Both the position numbers and the translations under genes were made by a program. From the NCBI RefSeq assembly GCF_019424165.1, contig NZ_JAHZAA010000033.1, forward strand, positions 1 to 28,115: a stretch of DNA of 28,115 nucleotides, given 5' to 3'. The notes below the pieces were generated by a model. It worked only from the letters and a program-made list of their open reading frames with translations, made no database searches and was not told the DNA's origin. Positions 16,192 through 22,888 of this stretch are shown here, piece by piece. This DNA comes from Desulfovibrio sp. Lineage in GTDB: Bacteria; Desulfobacterota; Desulfovibrionia; Desulfovibrionales; Desulfovibrionaceae. Numbering within the stretch: the first letter of the stretch is position 1; every line of letters begins with the position of its first letter.

Positions 16192-16944
16192 TTAACGCGC
16201 GTGGGCGTGCGGCTCGTTGCCCAGGGGGTGGGTATGGGGATGCGCGTGGGTAAGGTCCGGCGCATTGGCGTTCAGGCGGCCCTTGTCGAGCGTGAGGTAT
16301 GTGGAAGAAACCTGTGCCAGAAAATCCCAGTCATGCGAAATGGTTATACGGGCAGTGTCAAGGCCGCGCAAAATATCGGTGATGTGCTGGCGGGCCTCGT
16401 TGTCCAGTCCGTTAGTCGGCTCGTCCAGCAGCAGGGCTTCCGGGCGCATGGCCAGCACGGCAGCCAGGGAAACCAGTTTTTTTTCTCCGCCGGAAAGCCT
16501 GTGTGTAAGGCGGTTTTCAAAGCCGTCCAGCCCGATGTGCCGCAATGTTTCAACAGCACGCTGCCGGGCTTCATCGGGCGAAAAGCCCAGGTTCAGCGGG
16601 CCAAAAGCCACATCTTCAAGCACGGACGGGAAAAAAAGCTGGTCCTCGGCGTGCTGCAGCACAAAGCCCACGCCGCAGCGAAGGTGGTAAAAATCTTTTT
16701 CGGTATGCAGTTCGCGGCCATGAAAGCGCACAAGCCCCTGCTGCGGGCGTGCCAGGCCGGTTATGCAGCGGAAAAGCGTTGTTTTTCCACTGCCGTTGGG
16801 GCCGTAAAAGCCTACATGCTGTCCCGGCATGAGGGCCATGTCAACGCCTCTGAGCACTGGATGCTGCTGTCCGTCACGCTCATAGCTGAAGTGGATGTTT
16901 TCAAGGACAAAAATGGCGCGTGCCGGATCCGTAATATCAGCCAT
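16192..16944 (-). CDS. nikO: Nickel ECF transporter ATPase NikO (CbiO family) with His-rich tail
   Basis: A 250-residue ABC ATPase that energises the ECF-type metal importer. Walker A is GPNGSGKTTLF, the Q-loop LQHAEDQLF, the signature LSGGEKK, Walker B LLLDEPTNGLD, and the H-loop ISHDWDF: all CbiO/NikO hallmarks. The last 20 residues carry six histidines (THAHPHTHPLG followed by PHAHAR), a tail likely to bind Ni2+ or Co2+ on the cytoplasmic side. ATG 16944 overlaps the nikQ stop (ATGGCTGA), so the two are coupled. It is the last gene of the five-gene nickel operon. Cobalt specificity cannot be excluded from the ATPase alone. Confidence 0.93.
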   Translation of the reverse strand: MADITDPARAIFVLENIHFSYERDGQQHPVLRGVDMALMPGQHVGFYGPNGSGKTTLFRCITGLARPQQGLVRFHGRELHTEKDFYHLRCGVGFVLQHAEDQLFFPSVLEDVAFGPLNLGFSPDEARQRAVETLRHIGLDGFENRLTHRLSGGEKKLVSLAAVLAMRPEALLLDEPTNGLDNEARQHITDILRGLDTARITISHDWDFLAQVSSTYLTLDKGRLNANAPDLTHAHPHTHPLGNEPHAHAR

Positions 16945-17698
16945 AAAGCGTATCCTTGTATTCTACGGCTACAATGCCCGCGAGGCAGAGCAGCACAAAA
17001 ACGGCAAACAGGATGTCCGGAGGGCGGGCCTTGAACATTGCCACTGAATGAAACTGGCCGGCAAATCCACGAAGCAGCATGGCCTCACGAACTCGCAGGG
17101 AGCGATCATAACTACGCACCAGCAAAAGCCCCAGCAGAGATGCCAGGGTGCGGTAAGTGTGCATGTTGCTTTTGGGCCGAAAACCCCGCAACCGGGCAGC
17201 CACGCTCAGGCTTTGCCACTGTTGTGCGATAACGTGGACGTAGCGTGCTGTGAACAGAAAAAGGAAAACCAGTTTGCGTGGACAGCGCAAACACTCGAGG
17301 GCGCGTCCGGCAGTGGAGGCGTGCATGGTGGCAACGAGCGCCAGAAAAATGCACACAATGGCGTTGGACTTGATGCTTATCAGCAGGGCCAGATGCAGGC
17401 CTTCGGCGCTGGCGCTTACAGGCCCCCAACTGAGAACTTCACGCCCCGGCATGGTTATGGGCGTGACACACCACAGAAAGGCCACAAAAATATTGACCAC
17501 AGCCAGACGCCGCAGCAGCGGAAGCAGGGGTGGTTTGGCAAAGACCAGCAGAAACAGTCCCAATGCAAGCCCCAGACTGCACGCCGAAACCGTTTGCAAT
17601 GCTGAAATGCTCAACGCTGCCAGCGCGGCGCTGCCCATGCGTACACGTGGGTCCAGGCGCTGTATGGCTGAAGGGCGGACAAAAGGTTGATCAAACAT
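16937..17698 (-). CDS. nikQ: Nickel ECF transporter membrane component NikQ (CbiQ family)
   Basis: A 253-residue transmembrane T-component linking the substrate-binding NikM to the ATPase. It begins with a short cytoplasmic segment containing RLDPRVRM, a typical CbiQ opening, followed by four or five helices. The two coupling motifs are AARLRGFRP and AMLLRGFAG, matching the A-R-G signatures that contact the ATPase grooves. It lies 17 bases after nikL and overlaps nikO by 8 bases. The start at 17698 is supported by the conserved RLDPR block near residue 14. Confidence 0.92.
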   Translation of the reverse strand: MFDQPFVRPSAIQRLDPRVRMGSAALAALSISALQTVSACSLGLALGLFLLVFAKPPLLPLLRRLAVVNIFVAFLWCVTPITMPGREVLSWGPVSASAEGLHLALLISIKSNAIVCIFLALVATMHASTAGRALECLRCPRKLVFLFLFTARYVHVIAQQWQSLSVAARLRGFRPKSNMHTYRTLASLLGLLLVRSYDRSLRVREAMLLRGFAGQFHSVAMFKARPPDILFAVFVLLCLAGIVAVEYKDTLYG

Positions 17699-17715
17699 GA
17701 CGCGGCAGACGGGCT

Positions 17716-18516
17716 TTAACGATGCCGTGAGCGTAAATACAGAGCAATTCCGGCCAGGCCCACAAGCCAGCCCATACCGCCCACTATTTCTTTCAATCCC
17801 GGGCCGTCTTGCCGCATTTCCGCCAGTTGACGGCGCAGCGGGGCCAGGCGGGACTCCAGCAGGGCGTTGAAACGGGCATCCTGCGCTTCAAGGGCGGCAT
17901 CCACACTGGCGCGTATTTCCTCTGCTGTGATGGCGGTCCCGTTGCCCGGGGCAACGGCTGGAGCCTGCACCTGCGCGGTGGATGCCCGTGCGGTAATGGT
18001 CGTATCCGCATGTTGCGCTGCGGTTACGGTGCCGGTATTCCCTGCCTGTGCGGGACTTGGGGCTGAAGGTTCAGCAGTCTGGGCCAGCTCTTCCGCATCA
18101 AGCCGCCACTCGTTCTGATGCCCCTCGCCTGCATTGATACGTATGCGCAAGCCGTTCTTTCTGCCCTGGGGCGGTATTTCAAAGTGAAACATGCCATTGA
18201 TGTCGGTACGCCCTTCGAGCAGTATTGCGCCATTGGCGGCGTCATATACCGTGATCTGGCCGTTTTTTACGTTGTTTCCACCGCTGAAACCGCACTGCAC
18301 CTGCACCTGGGGGCCTTCAGTCCAGGCAAAAATATTGACCCTGTGGGCCTGCGCGGGAATGCAGGAGAAAAAGTAGAGGGAAGCAGCCAGAAAGCAGGCG
18401 AGCAGATAGACAGGGACTGGTGACGCGTAGCCGCGCAGGCGCAAGAAAAGGCAGGGGGGACGGGAGCTGTTGATTGCCGAGGCATGGGAGCATGATGTTC
18501 TATTGCAATACGGCAT
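17716..18516 (-). CDS. nikL: NikL-type accessory component of the nickel ECF transporter
   Basis: A 266-residue exported and membrane-anchored protein. Residues 1-57 form an unusually long signal peptide (hydrophobic core about 34-52, AQA site), leaving His58 (HRVNIFAW) as the mature N-terminus. Such a terminal histidine resembles the metal-ligand arrangement of NikM. A beta-rich domain (about 58-135: NGQITVYDAANGAILLEG, GMFHFEIP) is followed by a long Ala/Thr-rich linker, a coiled-coil-like helix (about 190-240) and a C-terminal membrane helix (246-263). This is the NikL layout described for nickel ECF systems lacking NikN. ATG 18516 has AAAGGA 8 bases upstream. Its place between nikM and nikQ supports the role. 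Confidence 0.85.
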   Translation of the reverse strand: MPYCNRTSCSHASAINSSRPPCLFLRLRGYASPVPVYLLACFLAASLYFFSCIPAQAHRVNIFAWTEGPQVQVQCGFSGGNNVKNGQITVYDAANGAILLEGRTDINGMFHFEIPPQGRKNGLRIRINAGEGHQNEWRLDAEELAQTAEPSAPSPAQAGNTGTVTAAQHADTTITARASTAQVQAPAVAPGNGTAITAEEIRASVDAALEAQDARFNALLESRLAPLRRQLAEMRQDGPGLKEIVGGMGWLVGLAGIALYLRSRHR

Positions 18517-18669
18517 GGCCGATTCCTTTCCGCTCTGAAAGTTTTTTTGTACAACCGCTCCGTCTGCTGTGCGGCCAGCAGTTTGCCACGCGGGTACATC
18601 ACGCTTGCCGGGACAGTCCAATGGGCTGACGACCTGCAAGGGGATTTTGTCTTGAAAATATCCCAATGT

Positions 18670-19293
18670 TCAGACTGTGCTTTTCTGTGTTGTGATCTGT
18701 AGCATTTCCGGGCGCACTCTGGCTATAAACCCCACAGTGAACATGGTTATAAGCCCTTCAATCAGCATGATGGGCAAGTGGGCCAAAAAGATGAGCCTGG
18801 CGGCCGTAAGAAAGCCTTCGTCGCTGAAAGCCAGAGCCAGGGCGGTCAAGAGGCCAGCGCCCAGCACGCCCACGGCTCCGCCGCAAAAAGCGGCGGCCCG
18901 CAATCCCCGTGTGCCGGGCCAGAGATACGTAAGCCCACGAAAAATATACCAGGCCACAAGGCCGGAAAAGGCCATGGTAAAGCTGTTGACCCCAAGAACC
19001 ACCAGCCCCCCGTATTGAAAAAGCAGGGCCTGCAAGGCCAAAGCTGCCAGAATGGCGGGAAAGACCGCCCACCCCAGCAGCACTCCCAGAAGGCCGTTCA
19101 GGATAAGGTGGGCGCTGGAAGGCCCGATGGGTACATGGATGAGAGAGCCGACAAAAAAGACCGCAGCCAGAATGGCTACAGTCATCAGCCTGTCATAATC
19201 CAGCCTGCGAAGGCCTATGGCCGTGCCGGCAGCGGTAAGCGCGTAGCCTGCGGCCAGAACCGGTGGAGACAAAACTCCTTCAGCTATATGCAT
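18670..19293 (-). CDS. nikM: Nickel ECF transporter substrate-binding membrane protein NikM (CbiM family)
   Basis: A 207-residue S-component that binds the metal ion. It starts exactly MHIAEGVLSPP: in this family the N-terminal Met and His2 thread into the protein and coordinate Ni2+ or Co2+, so the start at 19293 is certain (AAAGGA 7 bases upstream). A further ligand histidine is expected in SLIHVPIGPSSAHLILNG, which is conserved here. About six membrane helices. The nikK and nikL neighbours point to nickel rather than cobalt. It has its own leader with a strong hairpin (19344-19379) after the nikK terminator, so it may have a separate promoter. Confidence 0.94.
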   Translation of the reverse strand: MHIAEGVLSPPVLAAGYALTAAGTAIGLRRLDYDRLMTVAILAAVFFVGSLIHVPIGPSSAHLILNGLLGVLLGWAVFPAILAALALQALLFQYGGLVVLGVNSFTMAFSGLVAWYIFRGLTYLWPGTRGLRAAAFCGGAVGVLGAGLLTALALAFSDEGFLTAARLIFLAHLPIMLIEGLITMFTVGFIARVRPEMLQITTQKSTV

Positions 19294-19343
19294 GGGCCAT
19301 CCTTTCCGGCGGACCGGCATGAAACAACGGAGTATACGCAGCC

Positions 19344-19379
19344 GGTTCCCGCGTGCCTTCACAGGCCAACGCGGGAACC
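19344..19379 (-). promoter_or_regulatory. Structured mRNA leader of nikM
   Basis: On the minus strand a 10-bp perfect stem ggttcccgcg/cgcgggaacc encloses a 4-bp gcct/aggc stem capped by GTGA, ending 50 bases before the nikM start. There is no U-tract, so it is not a terminator. It does not show the conserved boxes I would expect of a cobalamin riboswitch. It may control translation, stabilise mRNA, or be incidental. Confidence 0.45.
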
Positions 19380-19438
19380 AGCATAAATGATTCCGCATCT
19401 GCTCATACCTTGTCCTTTTCCCGGCCGCAAGAGGCAGG

Positions 19439-19483
19439 AAAAAATAAGGCGGGCAGCACAGCGAGTGCGTTGTGTAACTGCCC
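19439..19483 (-). terminator. Terminator between nikK and nikM
   Basis: On the minus strand GGGCAG (19483-19478) pairs with CTGCCC (19456-19451), with an inner CACA/TGTG pairing. The sequence GCCTTATTTTTTCC follows, giving a U-tract at 19444-19439. It starts 35 bases after the nikK stop. It should separate, or partly separate, nikK from nikMLQO transcription. Confidence 0.78.
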
Positions 19484-19517
19484 GTGTGCATGTCAGGCAT
19501 GCTGACGCGGGAGTATT

Positions 19518-20288
19518 TTACTTGGTGCGTGGAGCCGCGAAGTTGCCCCACAGCACTGCGCCAAGCTCTACGGATTTTCCTTCACCCTTGTGATCCATTT
19601 TTTCATCAGATGTATTCAGGGCGGCAAATCCCCACCAGCCGGCCCAAGGTACACCATAGGCAAATACGCCGTTCTGGTCTGCCTTGACTACCTGGGTTAC
19701 ATAAAATTCGTTGGGCGCCACATGCCCCTTGCCCTTGTTATAGCTTTCAATCTCTACTTCGGCTCCGGGAACGGGCTTTCCATCAAGCAGCACCTGCCCC
19801 TGAAAGACATTGCCCGTATAGTTGGCAAAGGGGCGCGTAAGCGGGACGATTTCCGTCTTGAGGCCCAGCGGCTCCGTCCAGCCTTCTTCTTCGCCAAAGG
19901 CGGCGACCACAGTTTTGGTGTAATGGATTATATAGCAGTCTTCAGCGGGTTCAAAATAGGGCTGCGGCTCCAGGGCAAACTGGTAGACGCCGGGTTTTTT
20001 GATGGCATAGGCGGCTGCCCATGCCTTGTTGCCCATAAAGGTTGCGGGTTTGAGCAGCCCCTTTATGTCTTCTGTGTTTCCGTTATGTGTAACAGTGAAA
20101 GCCTTGGGCGCTTCCATAGGCATTCCCTGAAGTTCCATAGGATGGGCAAAAGCAATGTCCAGCTTTACCGTGGCTTCTTTTTTGTCGGTTACAGTTGGTG
20201 TGGACGGGATGACCATGCCGAAGTGAGCCTGGGCCTGAGTTCCCCAAAAAAGGGCAAGAGCCACGCAAGTACAGCAGATTTTCCACAT
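19518..20288 (-). CDS. nikK: NikK-type periplasmic protein of the nickel transporter (DUF4198)
   Basis: A 256-residue exported protein. The signal peptide MWKICCTCVALALFWGTQAQA is followed by a mature start at His22 (HFGMVIPS), so the N-terminal histidine may bind metal. The body matches DUF4198: VTDKKEATVKLDIAFAHPME, KPATFMGNKAWAAAYAIKKPGVYQF, KPVPGAEVEIE and VKADQNGVFAYGVPWAGWWGFAAL. Such proteins are found with nickel ECF importers, where they have been called NikK and proposed to be periplasmic nickel-binding accessories. Family-level knowledge; the metal is not proven here. ATG 20288 has CAGGAG 7 bases upstream. A terminator and then nikM follow. Confidence 0.87.
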   Translation of the reverse strand: MWKICCTCVALALFWGTQAQAHFGMVIPSTPTVTDKKEATVKLDIAFAHPMELQGMPMEAPKAFTVTHNGNTEDIKGLLKPATFMGNKAWAAAYAIKKPGVYQFALEPQPYFEPAEDCYIIHYTKTVVAAFGEEEGWTEPLGLKTEIVPLTRPFANYTGNVFQGQVLLDGKPVPGAEVEIESYNKGKGHVAPNEFYVTQVVKADQNGVFAYGVPWAGWWGFAALNTSDEKMDHKGEGKSVELGAVLWGNFAAPRTK

Positions 20289-20548
20289 AACGCTCTCCTG
20301 GCGTTGAGATTTCCGGCGTTGCCGGGATACCGGCGGTATGCCGCCTGATAGCCAGTTACACAAAAATAAAAAATGTAGCAACAATGTTGACCTGGTGAGC
20401 AGAAATCTCGCGGACAGAGAGTGCTTGCATAAAACAGCTCCAACCCCTGCTTTTAAGTCCATAAGGTCGGCTGTGCAGTGGGGGGGGGCAGGAAAGCCCA
20501 TGAGCGATTGATGCTGGTTCACGGGTATTGCAGGAAATATTTTTTGCA
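20289..20548 (-). promoter_or_regulatory. nikK upstream region with candidate operator
   Basis: No gene is visible. The nikK promoter should lie here, as the terminator at 20549-20591 ends the preceding transcript. At 20355-20382 the two imperfect inverted half-sites GTTACAC and GTAGCAAC are separated by 13 A/T-only bases, 67-94 bases before nikK. That resembles a bipartite operator for a metal-responsive regulator such as NikR, but it does not match a consensus I can confirm. A run of nine G lies at 20480-20488. Confidence 0.4.
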
Positions 20549-20591
20549 TAAAAATGCAGATCGGCCACGCTCATTCGAGCGCGGCCGATCT
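20549..20591 (-). terminator. Terminator of the broken secreted-protein gene
   Basis: A 15-bp stem with one G-U pair (20577-20591 with 20558-20572, four-base loop) followed on the minus strand by GCATTTTTATG. It begins about 20 bases after the stop at 20613. Confidence 0.88.
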
Positions 20592-20612
20592 TTGCAAACA
20601 GTGCGGATGTAC

Positions 20613-21011
20613 TTACTTGGGCAGCAGCGCCGGGAAGTCCGGGCTTTTAACGTGCTTTTTTACAAAGGCGGCGGCAGCTTTGCGGTCTCCGGCCATGACG
20701 GTGATCATGAACACATCACCCTGCGAAGCCACCCAGGCCTGGCTGGTAATGTCCTGCTGGGCAAAGGTAAAGGTGTACTGGCCGTTTTTTTCCACCGGCG
20801 CTGTTGGGGCCGACTACAAACGTCACCGAGGCATTGCCAGCAGCATTGGCAAAAATGGCGCTGGTGGTTCCCTGATTTTCCGTGGGAGGCATGACTACCT
20901 TCCAGCCTTCGGGAGTATTGACGGTAAAGTATTTGGTATTCAGCTCTTCCGCCAGGGCAGGCATGGCCAGAAGCATGACGAATACAAAGGCCACAAGCTT
21001 TTTCAACATGA
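20613..21011 (-). pseudogene. Small secreted protein, frameshifted by an internal deletion
   Basis: A clear paralogue of the secreted protein at 2512-3009. From ATG 21011 (GAGGAG at good spacing) there is a signal peptide MLKKLVAFVFVMLLAMPALA, then a mature part with NTKYFTVNTPEGWKVVMPP and VTFVVGPNSAGG, in frame to about 20793. The ending EKNGQYTFTFAQQ to FPALLPK is in a different frame, from about 20795 to 20613. Compared with the paralogue, 26 residues should separate VGP from GQ(Y/W), but only 22 bases do, so about 56 bases are missing and the frame is lost. A simple slip in the A7 run at the junction would not account for the missing residues. It keeps a good ribosome site and terminator, so either recently inactivated or an assembly error. 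Confidence 0.82.
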
Positions 21012-21269
21012 ACATTCTCCTCAGAGGGTGCGGCAGTACGGCTGGCGGTTCCTGAGCGCTTGCGGGCAAACCGTTTTTACCCTGCGCGGACATGGCTGAA
21101 GCCGACCCGTACAAGCTTATGCAATAGCCTCTAAAAAGACAATGTGTTTCAGGGGAGAGAGTGCAAACGGCGCCGTCACGGCCGGGCAGGAATACCATGC
21201 CCGGCGGCGTTGCACGGGTGCAGGCACAGGGCATCCGCACCGCGTCCGTCCGCCGCCGGGCGAACAGGC

Positions 21270-22562
21270 TTACAGGGTGGCAAGGGCCTGGTCCAGGTCG
21301 GCAAGGATATCGTCAATATGCTCGATGCCTATGGACAGGCGCACGGTATTGGGCCGTATGCCGGTGCTTGCCAGTTCCTGTTCCGTCATTTGTGAGTGTG
21401 TTGTGGACGCGGGATGTATGACCAGCGACTTTGCGTCCGCCACGTTGGCCAGCAACGAGAATATGCGCAGCCTGTCGATAAAGGCTCTGGCTTCTTCTGC
21501 GCCGCCCTTGATTTCAATGGTAAAAATGCTGCCCCCGCCGTGCGGAAAGTAGCGTTTGTACAGGGCATGGCTTGGGCTCTGGGGCAGGCTGGGGTGATTG
21601 ACGGCTTCGACCTTGGGGTGCGCATGCAGATGGCGTACCACGGCCAGCGCGTTTTGCACATGACGCTCTACACGCAGAGACAGGGTCTCCAGCCCCTGAA
21701 GGATGAGAAAAGCATGCAGGGGGGCCATAGCTGCGCCCAGATCTCGCAGCAGGATGGCCCGCGCCCGCACTATATAGGCCGCCGCCCCGACGGCCTTTGT
21801 GAAGCTCAGCCCGTGATAGCTCGGGTCCGGCTCACTCAGTTGGGAAAATTTTTCGGCAGCGGCCCAGTCAAAACGGCCGCCGTCCACAATAATTCCGCCC
21901 AGGGCCGCGCCATGCCCGCCCATAAATTTGGTGGCCGAGTGAACAACGATATCTGCGCCGTGTTCAATGGGACGCATAAGCCACGGCGTGGCAAAGGTAT
22001 TGTCCACAACCAGCGGGATAGAGTGGTGATGGGCAAGGTTTGCCAGAGCCTCCATATCCACAATATTGCTGTGGGGATTGCCCATGCTTTCCACAAAAAT
22101 CGCACGCGTGCGGGGGGTTATGGCTGCCGCGAAAAAGTCCGTCTGTCCGGGGTCCACAAAGGTGGTTTCAATGCCCGAATCCTTAAAGGTATGGGCAAGC
22201 AGGTTGTAGGTTCCGCCATAGAGCGTTTTTGCCGCCACAATATGGTCTCCGGCACGAGCCAGATTTTGCAGGGCATAGCTCACAGCCGCCGCGCCGCTGG
22301 CCGTTGCCAGGGCGGCCACGCCGCCTTCAAGGGCTGCCACGCGCTGCTCCAGGGCGTCTTGCGTGGGATTGGTCAGGCGGCTGTAAATGTTGCCGGGGTC
22401 GGTCAGGTTGAAGCGCGCCTCGGCATGTGCACAGTCGTTGAACACATATGATGTGGTCTGGTAAATGGGTACCGCCCTCGCGCCGCTGGCGGAGTCCGGC
22501 TTTTCCTGGCCTGCATGCACTTGCAGCGTTTCAAAGTGCAGGTTGTTTTTATTGTCAGTCAT
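21270..22562 (-). CDS. metY: O-acetylhomoserine sulfhydrylase (MetY)
   Basis: A 430-residue PLP enzyme of the Cys/Met metabolism family. It makes homocysteine from O-acetylhomoserine and sulfide, a direct-sulfhydrylation route that suits a sulfide-producing organism. It opens HFETLQVHAGQEKPDSASGARAVPIYQTTSYVF, typical of MetY. PLP contacts are YSRLTNPT, ASGAAAVSYAL and VVDNTFATPW, with Lys212 in SATKFMGGHG as Schiff-base lysine. The C-terminal ANVADAKSLVIHPASTTH and RLSIGIEHIDDILADLDQAL are complete. The length above 420 favours MetY over MetB/MetC/MetZ. ATG 22562 has AAGGGGA 8 bases upstream. A long inverted repeat (21199-21209 with 21251-21261) follows the stop. Confidence 0.94.
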   Translation of the reverse strand: MTDNKNNLHFETLQVHAGQEKPDSASGARAVPIYQTTSYVFNDCAHAEARFNLTDPGNIYSRLTNPTQDALEQRVAALEGGVAALATASGAAAVSYALQNLARAGDHIVAAKTLYGGTYNLLAHTFKDSGIETTFVDPGQTDFFAAAITPRTRAIFVESMGNPHSNIVDMEALANLAHHHSIPLVVDNTFATPWLMRPIEHGADIVVHSATKFMGGHGAALGGIIVDGGRFDWAAAEKFSQLSEPDPSYHGLSFTKAVGAAAYIVRARAILLRDLGAAMAPLHAFLILQGLETLSLRVERHVQNALAVVRHLHAHPKVEAVNHPSLPQSPSHALYKRYFPHGGGSIFTIEIKGGAEEARAFIDRLRIFSLLANVADAKSLVIHPASTTHSQMTEQELASTGIRPNTVRLSIGIEHIDDILADLDQALATL

Positions 22563-22635
22563 GATCTGTCCCCTTGGCGGCGGGCCTCGCGTTTTTCCGC
22601 TTTTTTAACAGGCCCCGGCTATTTCTTATCAATAT

Positions 22636-22648
22636 GGTATGAAATACC
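22636..22648. promoter_or_regulatory. Palindrome in the metY upstream region, candidate operator
   Basis: GGTATgaaATACC is a perfect 5+5 inverted repeat with a 3-base centre, 74 bases upstream of the metY start. A TTGACA lies at about 22675-22670 on the minus strand, 20-odd bases further upstream, so the palindrome would sit over the -10 region. The regulator is unknown. Confidence 0.35.
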
Positions 22649-22726
22649 TTGGCGGAAACAGCAATCTTTGTCAATACCGCTGCGCTTGCGGTTGCGGCTC
22701 CTGTGAAATGCAGCGGCGGTGCGGCC

Positions 22727-22879
22727 ATGCGACGGTTGGCGGGAAAGCAGAAGCCGAAAGAAGAGCACTTTGTGCAACAAGTCCGCGAACTGGTGTATGT
22801 GCGCAGTCTTGCAGGGTGGGCAGGCACGAGCTACGATCCTCGTCTGCCCTTGAGGGGCAGGTACGCCATGAGCTTATAA
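22727..22879 (+). CDS. Possible small ORF ahead of cinA, resembling a GDYXXLXY-domain fragment
   Basis: A 50-residue frame whose TAA is part of the cinA ribosome site (TAAGGAGG), so it would be coupled to cinA. The C-terminus reads YDPRLPLRGRYAMSL, which recalls the DPxxPxRGxY block of GDYXXLXY-domain proteins, normally some 150-200 residues long. No membrane anchor follows the ATG, though the same frame is open upstream to 22649 with a hydrophobic stretch. It could be a genuine small protein, a remnant of a longer gene, or chance. No clear ribosome site of its own. Confidence 0.35.
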   Translation: MRRLAGKQKPKEEHFVQQVRELVYVRSLAGWAGTSYDPRLPLRGRYAMSL

Positions 22880-22888
22880 GGAGGCCGC

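Noticed and set aside
19395..19420. NikR operator of the E. coli type upstream of nikM
   Set aside because: GTATGA and TCATTT are present on the minus strand but 12 bases apart rather than the 16 expected, and the second half-site is imperfect.
20785..20800. Programmed frameshift at the A7 run in the 20.8 kb secreted-protein gene
   Set aside because: A one-base slip would join the frames, but about 18 residues present in the paralogue would still be missing, so a deletion explains the data better.
21199..21261. Inverted repeat after metY as a terminator
   Set aside because: The 11-bp arms are 41 bases apart and no U-tract follows on the minus strand, so I do not call it a terminator.
21396..22451. 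A 351-residue open frame on the plus strand
   Set aside because: It is fully antisense to metY, which is complete and conserved.
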